57,892 nucleotides of DNA from a virus: the IMG/VR virus record IMGVR_UViG_3300022821_000022, positions 1-57,892 of that record; one strand, given 5' to 3'. Of this stretch, positions 1 to 7,868 are shown piece by piece. Every line of letters begins with the position of its first letter. Position 1 is the stretch's first letter. The notes under the pieces are model-generated. The model was not told the origin of the DNA, did no database searches, and saw only the letters and a list, made by a program, of their open reading frames with translations. Position numbers and translations under genes: made by a program.

Positions 1-138
1 CCGCACCGTCACATAGTCCGTCGTCCCTGACGTTGAGCCAGAGGTATGAACCGTGGTGTTGAGGCTGGATATCCCGGCAACCATGATAGGCCGCCCGTTA
101 AGGCCAGCAGAAAAGGGAACTCGTACAATCGTGCTCAT
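1..138 (-). CDS. Tail-associated small protein, N-terminal part (cut by window edge)
   Basis: The 46 codons visible on the minus strand are near-identical to the start of the complete 113-residue gene at 57179-57520 (MSTIVRIPFSAGLNG, with V for I once). Its ATG overlaps the TAA of the upstream fibre gene (TAATG), which implies translational coupling. The gene is cut by the window edge, not by a stop codon. If the molecule is circular, this is the same gene as 57179-57520. If there is a tandem duplication, it is a second copy. Function unknown; the position among fibre genes suggests a minor tail or fibre-accessory role. Confidence 0.75.
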   Translation of the reverse strand, partial: MSTIVRVPFSAGLNGRPIMVAGISSLNTTVHTSGSTSGTTDYVTVR

Positions 139-609
139 TATGCACCTGCATATAGTTGGTTTCGGAGGACGGAATCACCGTGGTCAAAAGCTGGTGCCAC
201 TGTTCCGGTAAGGACCTTCTTTAGGACCCCGGCATCTGCGTCATACATCAGTAGATAATCGGCGGCTGTATCCGTTTCAGAACCGACGGTCCAGCCAGAC
301 ACCAGTAAATTTGCAAGCGTTACCTTGCGCTTTCCAGATAACCCCGCGTCATAGATTGCCACCGTGTCAGCGTCAGAAGGGGTCGTTTGTGCGGCCAGGG
401 CGTCGATATCAAACGTGGTAATCGTGCCCACGTCGATTAGAGGATTAACAATGCGCCAATGGTTGCCCGTTGAATTGTAGGCAACGTCCACAAAGGCACT
501 GAGGAGTAACTCGCCGCCGGTTAACGCAGCGCCAGCAAATGTCACGACAGCCAAAGCGCCAAGTGCGCTCGCGTTAAGTGTGGCGGCCCCCGTGTTGGTC
601 GCAACAGGT
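1..609. repeat. Imperfect terminal repeat, left copy
   Basis: Positions 1-138 match 57383-57520 with two mismatches, and roughly 400-609 match 57690-57892 with scattered mismatches. The middle (about 160-390) diverges strongly, and this copy is 99 nt (33 codons) longer. The repeat covers the start of a 113-residue tail protein and the C-terminal two thirds of a tail-fibre gene. It is either two strain variants at the closure point of a circular assembly or a real tandem duplication of a fibre plus small-protein unit whose middle was not assembled. Confidence 0.85.
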
Positions 610-860
610 CTAAACCGCAAGCGGCAACCATCCGTAAGTGCGATCGTATAGGGCGCCGTGACAACGGCCGCATTAACCGCGCCGGTATCGTCGCCGCAAT
701 ACGTTGTCCTGCCCTCATAAAGGCGTGCCTTCGATGGTAGGAGGTCAAACCCCGCCGTTAGAGCCGTCGTAATAAGGTTAATATCCTCCGCCCGCGCCTG
801 GGTAAGGCGAGCAAGGGCGGTGTAATTGTCCTTGTCAAAATAGTCGTTTGTGTCGGTCAA
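138..860 (-). CDS. Tail fibre / receptor-binding candidate with repeated C-terminal modules
   Basis: This is a 240-residue structural protein directly downstream of the nozzle gene, whose 3' end it overlaps by 4 nt. The N-terminal half carries a typical phage fibre beta-strand segment (around LTDGCRLRFRPVATNTGAAT). The C-terminal part has two related modules of about 33 residues: one containing ADTVAIYDAGLSGKRKVTL and one containing AADYLLMYDADAGVLKKV. Both follow the pattern hydrophobics-YD, a short turn, then K-K/R-V, which recurs in phage tail fibres. The second version of this gene at the right end (57520-57892) has only one module. Host contact or fibre attachment is inferred from position and repeat style; no enzymatic domain is seen. 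Confidence 0.7.
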   Translation of the reverse strand: MTDTNDYFDKDNYTALARLTQARAEDINLITTALTAGFDLLPSKARLYEGRTTYCGDDTGAVNAAVVTAPYTIALTDGCRLRFRPVATNTGAATLNASALGALAVVTFAGAALTGGELLLSAFVDVAYNSTGNHWRIVNPLIDVGTITTFDIDALAAQTTPSDADTVAIYDAGLSGKRKVTLANLLVSGWTVGSETDTAADYLLMYDADAGVLKKVLTGTVAPAFDHGDSVLRNQLYAGA

Positions 861-2968
861 CGGTCAATCCCCCTCGGGGCGTAATAGTGCTGAATCGCAT
901 GAAGCGTATGGACGCCCTCATATGCGGACTCGGAAAGAACGGCGAGGCTGATATCTGTCCCAACGCCCTCTGTGGGGACCTCGGCCTTGCCGACAAGACG
1001 ACTGGACCAATAAAACTGGTTCCAGGCATCCTGGTTATAAATTCCACCACCGCCGTCTACATCGAAGGCTAGCTCTGGCGTGGCGTCCCGGTCAGTGTCG
1101 CCGCCGGAAAAGAGGGCAGAGGCGAATATCTGGACAGAAGGATCGGCGTCTAGCTTTAGGTGTGACTTCTTGTACTGCTTGTTCCGGTTCGGAGTGCCGT
1201 CGTTATCCCAGGTCATGCGGTGATAGGCCTGAATTACGGCGCCGTCGAAGCTGGTGCCAACGTCCATTTCGTAGACCATGCCATCATCAGAGCCGAAAAT
1301 TATCACCTCCTCTCCTGCATCGTCACCCGTGCCACATATCTCGGCACATACGCACAAAACCTCGTCGTCGAACTCAAGGGGCAAGACACAAGGCAGGCGC
1401 TCTGGGCTTGTTTTGCGGCCAAAGAACACGAACAAGGCCGACCCATCATCAAAGAATACTCTGTACTGATCGCGCCTTTTTGCAACGATAGAACAGGTAG
1501 GAAGCACCCCGGCGGCGCGTTTAGCCGCGAAAAAGGGCTCTTGCAGGAGAGACAGGGTGCCTAGATTGAAGTTGCCCATCTTGTCGCTGGAATCGCCCGA
1601 CAGCTTTCTAAGCCCGGTATCGTCCATGAATACCGGCGTAGACCCCACAAGTTGCAGGGTGTCCTCGTAGGCGCCCGCGTAGTCGTTTTCATCGTCCAGG
1701 ACGTAATCATCGGAGTCATTGCCATACAGGATCTTGAGCGTGCTGCGGCTGGTAAGAACCTGCACCGCGCCCCAGCCTGACAACATATTGGTCATTTCAC
1801 GGCCGAGGCCAATCTCGGAGGCGCCGGCAAAGGTTGTCCACTCATGGGGCGAGCCAATGTCTGAATTCTGGCGTGATCCACCGCGGAAGGCGAAAACAAG
1901 CTGCGCCTTGAACATTCCGATATGAGTCGGGCGGTCGTCCGTCATGCCCGTGTCGATCATAACGAAGTAGTTACCGTCGAATTCAAAGCCCCGGTTAACG
2001 CCATTTACGCCATAGAAGCGGATTAGATCCGAAGATCCATAGAAGTTGTGCGTATAGAAGCGGTAGTCACCGCTCGCGACGAGCGTTTGCGCTGTAGCAT
2101 CTGCCGCGATTGTCGCTATATTCGCCTGCGTCGGGGTGCTGATATTCTCGGCAGAGAAAGCACCGCTTGGGCTGTAAATAATGAGTTTCCCGGCTGCATC
2201 GCCGTCAGCCCAGGCACCCGACGTCAATATGATCCGGCGCACGGTCGCTGTTTCCGTCGATGTATCCCCGGTAATCACGTGGCCCTCGGCTATTTCAGCC
2301 GTGCCGCCGCTGGTAAAGACAAGCTGATAGCCTAAATCCACCTGAACCCAGCCAGCCGCCGAGGATTTCCACATATCAGTGGCCGTGGCGCCCGCGTTGT
2401 TGCGGAAGCAGTACCGGATACCTTTGAACTTCCAGACGCCCAGAATAGACCCAGAGCCCGTAGGAGCGGCAATAAGCGCCCTGGCCGCCTCTATGGCCGC
2501 CTGTAGGTACGTGGCGTCGAGAGTGTCATTGCTTGCCCCGCGCTTCGCCGTTGTGTCCGTGGCGACAGCTTTAGTTACGGCTGAAACCTGTATAGGGTCG
2601 TTATCCGCCCAGGTTCCCGTGACCTCACGTAAAATCATGTAGCCGACAGCATCGGTGCCAACATATGAGCCAGAGTCAATTACCGCTACGGTCGAAACAA
2701 TACCCGTGGCCCCGGAGTTTGCCCCGGTTACGGCTGTCCCAGCGGCGACCTCGACGGTCCCTGCGTCAAAGGGCAGGGTCCAATAGGACTGGTCCGACGG
2801 CTTTGGTTGCCCATCATATCGCTCATAGCCTGAGTATCGACGCGCACCGCGCATCACAGGCTCGTAATTCTTGGCACTAATAGCCCGTCCCGGCCGCATT
2901 AGATCCGGTGGTGTTACGAGATCTAACGTGCCTTCGATAGGCCGTAAACGTCCACTTCTCATCGCCAT
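857..2968 (-). CDS. Tail nozzle / tail tube-like structural protein
   Basis: This 703-residue protein begins with a region (residues about 20-55) containing MRPGRAISAKNYEP and SGYERYDGQPKPS. I recognise this signature in large structural proteins of short-tailed phages that form the tail nozzle or tube end. The rest is rich in beta-strand-type repeats, for example a GATGI-x-V insert near residue 85 and a related segment near residue 230 (TSETATVRRIIL), compatible with a beta-propeller-like body. It lies between the adaptor and fibre genes, the expected place for a nozzle protein. ATG start. The role is assigned by gene order and the N-terminal signature; a general tail structural protein is the alternative. 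Confidence 0.7.
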   Translation of the reverse strand: MAMRSGRLRPIEGTLDLVTPPDLMRPGRAISAKNYEPVMRGARRYSGYERYDGQPKPSDQSYWTLPFDAGTVEVAAGTAVTGANSGATGIVSTVAVIDSGSYVGTDAVGYMILREVTGTWADNDPIQVSAVTKAVATDTTAKRGASNDTLDATYLQAAIEAARALIAAPTGSGSILGVWKFKGIRYCFRNNAGATATDMWKSSAAGWVQVDLGYQLVFTSGGTAEIAEGHVITGDTSTETATVRRIILTSGAWADGDAAGKLIIYSPSGAFSAENISTPTQANIATIAADATAQTLVASGDYRFYTHNFYGSSDLIRFYGVNGVNRGFEFDGNYFVMIDTGMTDDRPTHIGMFKAQLVFAFRGGSRQNSDIGSPHEWTTFAGASEIGLGREMTNMLSGWGAVQVLTSRSTLKILYGNDSDDYVLDDENDYAGAYEDTLQLVGSTPVFMDDTGLRKLSGDSSDKMGNFNLGTLSLLQEPFFAAKRAAGVLPTCSIVAKRRDQYRVFFDDGSALFVFFGRKTSPERLPCVLPLEFDDEVLCVCAEICGTGDDAGEEVIIFGSDDGMVYEMDVGTSFDGAVIQAYHRMTWDNDGTPNRNKQYKKSHLKLDADPSVQIFASALFSGGDTDRDATPELAFDVDGGGGIYNQDAWNQFYWSSRLVGKAEVPTEGVGTDISLAVLSESAYEGVHTLHAIQHYYAPRGIDR

Positions 2969-2974
2969 AGAGGG

Positions 2975-3691
2975 TTACGCAAGAGGGCGTCCTCCTATGG
3001 ATATGGTTGGGAGTTGTCTTGCTTCGAGGCGCCCCATGACTGCGGTGAAGTGGTTTTCAGACCTGGAATAGACAAGGCTATCGGCCTCATCTTTCTCATG
3101 CAGGAGAAGCACGGCCTGATGCACGATCGCCATGTGAAACTCTGCTGGCATTTCAGGCACGTCGGTCGTGAGAGCCATGGTCTGTGGTGATTTCCAACTC
3201 TCTCCCTTTAGCGTGTAGGGGCCGTCCGGCGCCTTACCAAGGCAGAGTTGCCCATCCGGGGCCTCGCACCATTCGGTCGGCTTTCCTGATGTCTGGACGC
3301 CACGGCCGTATTTGTCTTTCCACGCCTGAAACGATATCTGCGTCATTTGAGACTCGTCGGCGCGGCCGGTGGCGGTCAGGTAGATAGAGAAGGCTTTGTA
3401 GGCATCAGCGGCACCTGTGTTGTCGTCAACAAAGGACGCTAGGCGCGTGAGGCCCAGCGCAGCGGCGTTGTATCGAGCCTCTGTGGGCGCGACGATTGCG
3501 GTTATAGGGGCAGAAAACTCGTTTCTAAGCCACCGCCAATTCTGGTGCTTGGTCTGGATTGTGTCCCAGGCAATACCGACAGCATCCACGATAAGCGCAG
3601 ATTGGCCGGAAAGGCCCGTGACCGCCCCTATTGTTGCAGAGGAGGTCCCGGACCATTTTCGCGTCTTTTCGGCAATCTCAAGGAAATTCAC
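2975..3691 (-). CDS. Head-tail adaptor protein
   Basis: This 238-residue protein has the character of podovirus adaptors that bind the portal and connect it to the nozzle. The N-terminus (MNFLEIAEKTRKWSGTS) is followed by an 'SGQSALIVDAVGIAWDTIQ' segment and then 'NWRWLRNEFSAP', a pattern I associate with the SU10-type phage adaptor family. The C-terminal helix region (EFHMAIVHQAVLLLHEKDEADSL) is also typical. It is 6 nt upstream of the nozzle gene and follows a hypothetical structural gene. No catalytic motif. The family call rests on recollection of its signature, so the general head-tail connector role is surer than the exact family. Confidence 0.65.
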   Translation of the reverse strand: MNFLEIAEKTRKWSGTSSATIGAVTGLSGQSALIVDAVGIAWDTIQTKHQNWRWLRNEFSAPITAIVAPTEARYNAAALGLTRLASFVDDNTGAADAYKAFSIYLTATGRADESQMTQISFQAWKDKYGRGVQTSGKPTEWCEAPDGQLCLGKAPDGPYTLKGESWKSPQTMALTTDVPEMPAEFHMAIVHQAVLLLHEKDEADSLVYSRSENHFTAVMGRLEARQLPTISIGGRPLA

Positions 3692-3706
3692 CCAGGACCC
3701 TCGTTG

Positions 3707-4333
3707 TTAAATGTGTGCATCTTCCCGGATTCGCCGCGAACGGTTGATCCGGCGCATCTTTGCTTCGCGCTGTTCTTGTTTGTACGGCTCTAGGTCCGCA
3801 TTCCACTTAGCGATTTCTTCCTCGCTCGGCCGTCTGAGAACCGAATAGGTGTACGCGGAAGCCTCCCGAGGCTCTGCGTTTCGGCCTAAATCATCGTCCC
3901 AGCCTTCGTGTATGGTGCTGATGGATTCTTCGAGGACCATGAAGTTACGGTATGGGATCTCAACGTCCTTGCCGCGGGGTATCCAGAAAGACACGCCATT
4001 CAGGTGGCAGGGAACATTGCTGCTTCCGCCCTTGCCCGACGAGTTATGGATGCGGATTTTCACCAGCGGGTCATGGGCACCAAACTTGAGCGGATCGACC
4101 TTGCGGGTTTTAACCGGCGGTTCCTCGTAGTGTGCTCTTTCAGCCCTGGGGCCAGCATCGCCACCGTCCGCATGTTCAGCGTCGAGCTCGATATAGTTCT
4201 CAGCCCACATGGTTTTAATCAGCTTTGTGAGCTTTGGAATCCCCGTCTTAGGGTGAGTCTTATCGACGCCCAGCTTCACCTGGACAAACCACAAGAGTTG
4301 TTCCCGTGTGGCATCTTCGATCATAACCTTCAT
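3707..4333 (-). CDS. Hypothetical virion-region protein
   Basis: This is a 208-residue protein between the putative head-decoration genes and the adaptor. The N-terminal 50 residues look like a small helical domain (MKVMIEDATREQLLWFVQVKLG). The central part contains a beta-type segment (VPCHLNGVSFWIPRGKDVEIPYRNF), and the C-terminus is a highly basic helix ending in RINRSRRIREDAHI. That tail could bind nucleic acid or a capsid partner, but this is only composition-based. Similar small proteins occur between capsid and adaptor genes in N4-capsid phages, which suggests a head-completion or structural accessory role. No family recognised with certainty. Confidence 0.6.
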   Translation of the reverse strand: MKVMIEDATREQLLWFVQVKLGVDKTHPKTGIPKLTKLIKTMWAENYIELDAEHADGGDAGPRAERAHYEEPPVKTRKVDPLKFGAHDPLVKIRIHNSSGKGGSSNVPCHLNGVSFWIPRGKDVEIPYRNFMVLEESISTIHEGWDDDLGRNAEPREASAYTYSVLRRPSEEEIAKWNADLEPYKQEQREAKMRRINRSRRIREDAHI

Positions 4334-4368
4334 TGTCGTATCCTCTGGTTGTTGTTAAATAGCCGCCT

Positions 4369-4707
4369 CTAGTTAGATTTTCTTTCTGATGCGTAGAATA
4401 GGCCCGCAGTACCGCTTAGACCGATCACGCCAATACGGTCCTCATCGCCGTCTAAAACAATGTCGTAAGGCGTGTTCGCTGGAATGTAGTGGTCCGTTAC
4501 GGCCGCATTTGCGCTGCTCTCAACGGCCCGGTAGTGGGCGGGCTGTGTCGCGACAATGCGAACCATTACGTTCTTGTTGGTAAAGGTCGAAGTCATTGCA
4601 CCAACCGCGGCCGAGAACGGAACACCCGTCATGGACTGACCAGGGACGAACGGTACTTCTACCGTCCTCCCATTTGCGTCAGTCGGAAGCCTAGCTTTGT
4701 TTTTCAT
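4369..4707 (-). CDS. Hypothetical small structural protein
   Basis: This 112-residue protein is predicted to be mostly beta-strand, with no membrane segment or catalytic motif. It starts MKNKARLPTDANGRTVEV and includes alternating hydrophobic/threonine stretches (MTSTFTNKNVMVRIVATQPAHY) as in a beta-sandwich. It follows the two head-decoration-like paralogues in the same leftward transcript, with short intergenic gaps. Head fibre, decoration or minor capsid protein are all possible. The size, the beta character and the position next to the major capsid block favour a virion component. I do not recognise the family. Confidence 0.6.
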   Translation of the reverse strand: MKNKARLPTDANGRTVEVPFVPGQSMTGVPFSAAVGAMTSTFTNKNVMVRIVATQPAHYRAVESSANAAVTDHYIPANTPYDIVLDGDEDRIGVIGLSGTAGLFYASERKSN

Positions 4708-4734
4708 CGAACGGGCCTCCTAGCCCTGCTTAAA

Positions 4735-5184
4735 TTAAGCGGACTGCTCGGGCGCTGCTCTGAAGGCAATGTAACTGTAGACCTTCGCACTGACAGAGAT
4801 TGTGTCGCCAATCGAGAAGCCGTTCGATCTCATTGTTACGCCAAGCGTTGCCTCAAGACCCATGGAGTCCGGGGTAGACGCATCGCCGCGGATATAAGCC
4901 GCTTTGGCGGCCCCAATTCCGTCATGGCCGATATAAACGGCGCTTCCGAAGTTTCTAACGAGAACGACGCAGTTGGGCGTCCATGTGCCAAGCGCGGTGC
5001 TCTGCACAATCTCGTTGAGGTTTGAGCCGTTGCCGGTGCAAGTGCCGGTTCGTACCTGCTGGTTTCCGCGGGCGGACTCAAAGAGAGCGCGGGCGACTGT
5101 CCCGGCGGCGCGGTTGTTGCCATGACCCACCTGGACGGCGAGTTGGTTGGCCTTGGTCGTCTGGGTTAATTTCGCGGCTGTCAT
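4735..5184 (-). CDS. Head-decoration-like protein, paralogue of 5271-5573
   Basis: This 149-residue protein shares the strand motif TGTCTGNGSN (residues about 46-55) with TGTYTGNGSN near the start of the neighbouring 100-residue protein. After it both have an isoleucine/valine strand, an asparagine/cysteine-rich region, a 'VLVRNFG/MLVRGATG' strand and a C-terminal Y-x-A-tail ('YSYIAF' / 'NTYYYTAL'). I read them as tandem paralogues. This copy has an extra N-terminal stretch of about 45 residues. Both lie immediately after the major capsid gene, where decoration or cement proteins are normally encoded. A strong stem-loop lies between the two genes. No catalytic motif is seen. Confidence 0.6.
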   Translation of the reverse strand: MTAAKLTQTTKANQLAVQVGHGNNRAAGTVARALFESARGNQQVRTGTCTGNGSNLNEIVQSTALGTWTPNCVVLVRNFGSAVYIGHDGIGAAKAAYIRGDASTPDSMGLEATLGVTMRSNGFSIGDTISVSAKVYSYIAFRAAPEQSA

Positions 5185-5205
5185 AGTCAGGGTATCCTTT
5201 TATTT

Positions 5206-5249
5206 AGGTGAAGGGGGGCAGGGGTACGCGTAACGTCCCTGCCCCACCT
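5206..5249 (-). terminator. Large stem-loop between the two decoration-like genes
   Basis: A perfect 9-bp inverted repeat (GGGGCAGGG at 5215-5223 and CCCTGCCCC at 5237-5245) is extended by AGGTG/CACCT flanks. It lies in the 86-nt gap after the highly expressed capsid genes. On the transcribed (minus) strand it is not followed by a U-tract, so a partial terminator, RNA-processing site or transcript-stabilising hairpin is more likely than a strong intrinsic terminator. Confidence 0.55.
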
Positions 5250-5270
5250 GTAGACAAAAGCCCGTGCGCT

Positions 5271-5573
5271 CTATTCGCCGAGGGCCGTGTAGTAGTAGGT
5301 GTTGCCGCTGCGGCTCATTGACCCGCCTGCGACAAAGCCGTGCCCGTCTGGGTTTGTGGCTTGATCGGTCGTATGGAACCCAAGGGTTTCGATACGAAGG
5401 AAAGAGCCGGTGGCGCCACGGACAAGCATTGCTGCGCCCGAGGACATACCGGCTTTCCACTTGCCGATTTCCGACTCGTTGCAAGCCTCGATCGCTTGCG
5501 GGACAAAGCCGATTAGAACACTCACATTCGACCCGTTGCCGGTGTAAGTGCCTGTTTTTACGTGGATAGTCAT
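5271..5573 (-). CDS. Head-decoration-like protein
   Basis: This 100-residue beta-rich protein is encoded 45 nt after the major capsid gene. It begins MTIHVKTGTYTGNGSNVSVL, continues with 'GFVPQAIEAC', and then has 'SSGAAMLVRGATGSFLRIETLGF' and 'GNTYYYTALGE'. This resembles a short phage virion family whose signature is G-T-Y-T-G-N-G, followed by a 'G-F-x-P' strand. The next gene (4735-5184) is a longer paralogue. Gene position and size suggest a capsid decoration or head-spike protein. No enzymatic residues. Confidence 0.6.
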   Translation of the reverse strand: MTIHVKTGTYTGNGSNVSVLIGFVPQAIEACNESEIGKWKAGMSSGAAMLVRGATGSFLRIETLGFHTTDQATNPDGHGFVAGGSMSRSGNTYYYTALGE

Positions 5574-5618
5574 AGTGTCGTTTCCTTATTTCTGTGGGGG
5601 CGGAGGTCTACTTAGACC

Positions 5619-6623
5619 CTATGAGATTGCCGTTGCGGCACACTCAGCACGCGCCATCCACGTTTCGTTCAGCCGTACAGCCGTGAAGTAGTGCAAGGCA
5701 CCTACATAGCCGCGTTGCCCCAAAGGATCAGACTTGTCGCGCTGACTGGTTGGGATCATCACGGGTTCGCAAGCCGCCTTACCCTTCAAGGGCACAACGC
5801 CATAAGCGTCCTTGCCGGTGATAAGGACCGGATACACGTCCGAGGAAGCCCCGGTAGTGGAAACGGTGTCTACGACAGCGTTATAGGTGCCACCAGCATC
5901 AGCCCACGGGTCCAGATCCGCGGAGAGGACGTAGCGCACGTTTTCACATGAGCCCACTTCTTCTTCGCAGAGGGTTTGACGCGATCCGTATTCAGCGACC
6001 GGCGTAAAACTCGGCATTTCAAGCAAATCGTGTTCCATATCAGTATGGGAAATGCCTGCGTAGGCCGCCCAGACGGCGCGTGTCTGGTAGTTCGGGCTCG
6101 CATCCTGGATGCGTGAGATCTTCTTCGCCTTTTGAGCGTTGAGGAACCGTGTGATAGCCCGCTGTTGGGTTTGGTCGATCGGCGTATTGATATCCGTCCG
6201 AGCCGCGCCATTAGCACGGTACACGTTCGTACCCGCTTTCACGACGCCCCAGGTGACGGCTTCAATGGTTTGAGCCATCTGGTCAGCAACCGCCTTGAGG
6301 CAGTCGTTAAACGCAGAGTCTTCAACCAAGTTCGTCACCCAGTCGGTGAATTCTACCAGGACGCCAAACTGCTGCATCGTTGCAGTGACATCTTCGTAGG
6401 TGAACTGTTGGGCGGTCGGTGTGACGCCTTCGGTCAGTGGCGTGGTTGCCGCTGCGAAAGGAACAAGGCGGCGGAAAGTGACGTTATCCGCTTTGTTTGC
6501 AGGAAGTGGTTTGGTCATACCAAACTTGCCGAGCACGACGGTTGCCTGAGCCCAGGCAAGCATTTCGATTTCAGCGTAGGTATTTGTCCGTTGGTCGATT
6601 ACGGCAGTTGTCGTGACAGTCAT
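5619..6623 (-). CDS. Major capsid protein, N4-gp56 family
   Basis: This 334-residue protein has the features I know from the N4-gp56 major capsid family. There is an N-terminal 'YAEIEMLAWAQATVVLGKFG' helix with 'KADNVTFRRLVPFAAATTPLTEGVTP' following, then 'QFTYEDVTATMQQFGVLVEFTDWV' and the long helix 'DQMAQTIEAVTWGVVKAGTNVYRAN'. Length is at the short end of the family. It forms the icosahedral shell. It is preceded by a scaffold-like gene and followed by decoration-like genes, the canonical head-gene order. ATG start. Confidence 0.9.
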   Translation of the reverse strand: MTVTTTAVIDQRTNTYAEIEMLAWAQATVVLGKFGMTKPLPANKADNVTFRRLVPFAAATTPLTEGVTPTAQQFTYEDVTATMQQFGVLVEFTDWVTNLVEDSAFNDCLKAVADQMAQTIEAVTWGVVKAGTNVYRANGAARTDINTPIDQTQQRAITRFLNAQKAKKISRIQDASPNYQTRAVWAAYAGISHTDMEHDLLEMPSFTPVAEYGSRQTLCEEEVGSCENVRYVLSADLDPWADAGGTYNAVVDTVSTTGASSDVYPVLITGKDAYGVVPLKGKAACEPVMIPTSQRDKSDPLGQRGYVGALHYFTAVRLNETWMARAECAATAIS

Positions 6624-6653
6624 AACTAGGTCCTCGTAAAAGGCCCCGGTCCG

Positions 6654-7796
6654 TTAGCGGAGAGCTCTCTCCACTGCTTCGGCTTGCTCCCGTCTTTTCA
6701 ACCAATGAGTACGCCAATACTCTGAGTCGTCAGTATCGGCGGACGGTGTTGCGCCAGAGCCGGACGTTTCGACAGCGGCGCTAGAATCTAATTGGAGAGA
6801 TCGACGGATAGCTTCGGGGCTGGGATTGGGTGGATTAGCCGGTTCACCGGCTGGTGAATTTTTCTTAGCCGCCACTATCTCAATCCCATAACCTGTGTCT
6901 CGATCGAACTCGCGCATCACCATCGCTACGTCTTTACCGTTCGTCACAAAATCAGTATTCGCCTGGATAATCGACCTAAACTGATCTGATTGTCCGTCAG
7001 CCCATGCACCAAACTTCTCACCAAAATCAGGGGACTTAACAACTTCCGTATAGCTGGGGATCAACGCATGTAGAGTAGTATTTTCGCCCGAGAGGTATTC
7101 TCTCTCTCGTTCCAGGGATACTTCTTTTGACATCGCCGATATTGGTGCAATCCTGGCTTCTACCGTGTCGCTTTGATTCTTGAGAGCCTTGGTCAAAACA
7201 CTTTCAACCGCTCCAAGAGCGTCGGGATAGTCCTCTTTTGCAGCAATCCAGTCTGGATCTGTTGTGTAGTCATAACTTGGTACGGGTTCAGCTACCGGCG
7301 CCGGGGCGGCGGCAGGGCGTTTTTTAGCTTCTGATCGTGCCGTTCGTAGAGTAGAGATTTCTTGCCCGCGTTCCACGAAACGCTTTTGCATAGCATCAAT
7401 GGCGGCATGGGCGCTTTCGGGCCCTTCGTCACGTTGCTTTTTCAAAAGTGCGATATCGGGATCTGTGGCAGCTTTTGCCCATATATCCGGGCCATCGGCG
7501 GGCGCTTGCGCGGCCTGTGCTGGTTCTGGATATGGGTCTGATACTGGTGCTTGTGCCGGTTCCGGGTCGCCTTGAGCCGCCGGGGCGGCCTCCGCTTCCC
7601 CTTCTAGGTCGCCTGTCGGTACGTCGCCGTCTGGTTCGATCGCCCCCATACCATCACCATTCGGATCGGCATGCTTTGCGGACATTTGAGCCCAGTCGTC
7701 GTCGTATTGCTTCTGATCCACACCATCGGGTGCCGGCGCATTTGCGGCGGTATCCTCATCGGCAGGGGTCTTTGCGGTCGCAGGTTTCTTAGCCAA
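6654..7796 (-). CDS. Scaffolding protein candidate
   Basis: This is a 380-residue, strongly acidic, Ala/Pro-rich protein. Residues 1-120 are low-complexity and probably disordered, with repeated PEPAQ/APAP elements. A helical centre (about 130-250) contains 'AIDAMQKRFVERGQEISTLR'. The C-terminus ends in a basic helix, 'WLKRREQAEAVERALR', the kind of coat-binding tail seen in P22-type scaffolds. The position between portal and capsid genes is the standard scaffold position. The start is TTG at 7794-7796, supported by an AGGAG sequence 7 nt upstream. The assignment rests on composition and order, since scaffold sequences are poorly conserved. Confidence 0.7.
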   Translation of the reverse strand: MAKKPATAKTPADEDTAANAPAPDGVDQKQYDDDWAQMSAKHADPNGDGMGAIEPDGDVPTGDLEGEAEAAPAAQGDPEPAQAPVSDPYPEPAQAAQAPADGPDIWAKAATDPDIALLKKQRDEGPESAHAAIDAMQKRFVERGQEISTLRTARSEAKKRPAAAPAPVAEPVPSYDYTTDPDWIAAKEDYPDALGAVESVLTKALKNQSDTVEARIAPISAMSKEVSLEREREYLSGENTTLHALIPSYTEVVKSPDFGEKFGAWADGQSDQFRSIIQANTDFVTNGKDVAMVMREFDRDTGYGIEIVAAKKNSPAGEPANPPNPSPEAIRRSLQLDSSAAVETSGSGATPSADTDDSEYWRTHWLKRREQAEAVERALR

Positions 7797-7840
7797 GTCT
7801 AGTCTCCTAAAGCGGCAGCATTAACTGGCGCTAATCACAT

Positions 7841-7868
7841 GAAGGTAAGCCTTGGTCTAATATGTCAA
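7841..7868 (-). promoter_or_regulatory. TTGAC-N16-TACCTTC motif upstream of the scaffold gene
   Basis: On the minus strand, TTGACA is followed after the same spacing as at 10414-10441 by the identical heptamer TACCTTC. It sits in a 68-nt gap, about 45 nt upstream of the scaffold start. TTGACA is a good -35 match, but TACCTTC is not a sigma-70 -10 element. This may be a phage-specific promoter or a coincidence of two sites. Confidence 0.3.
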
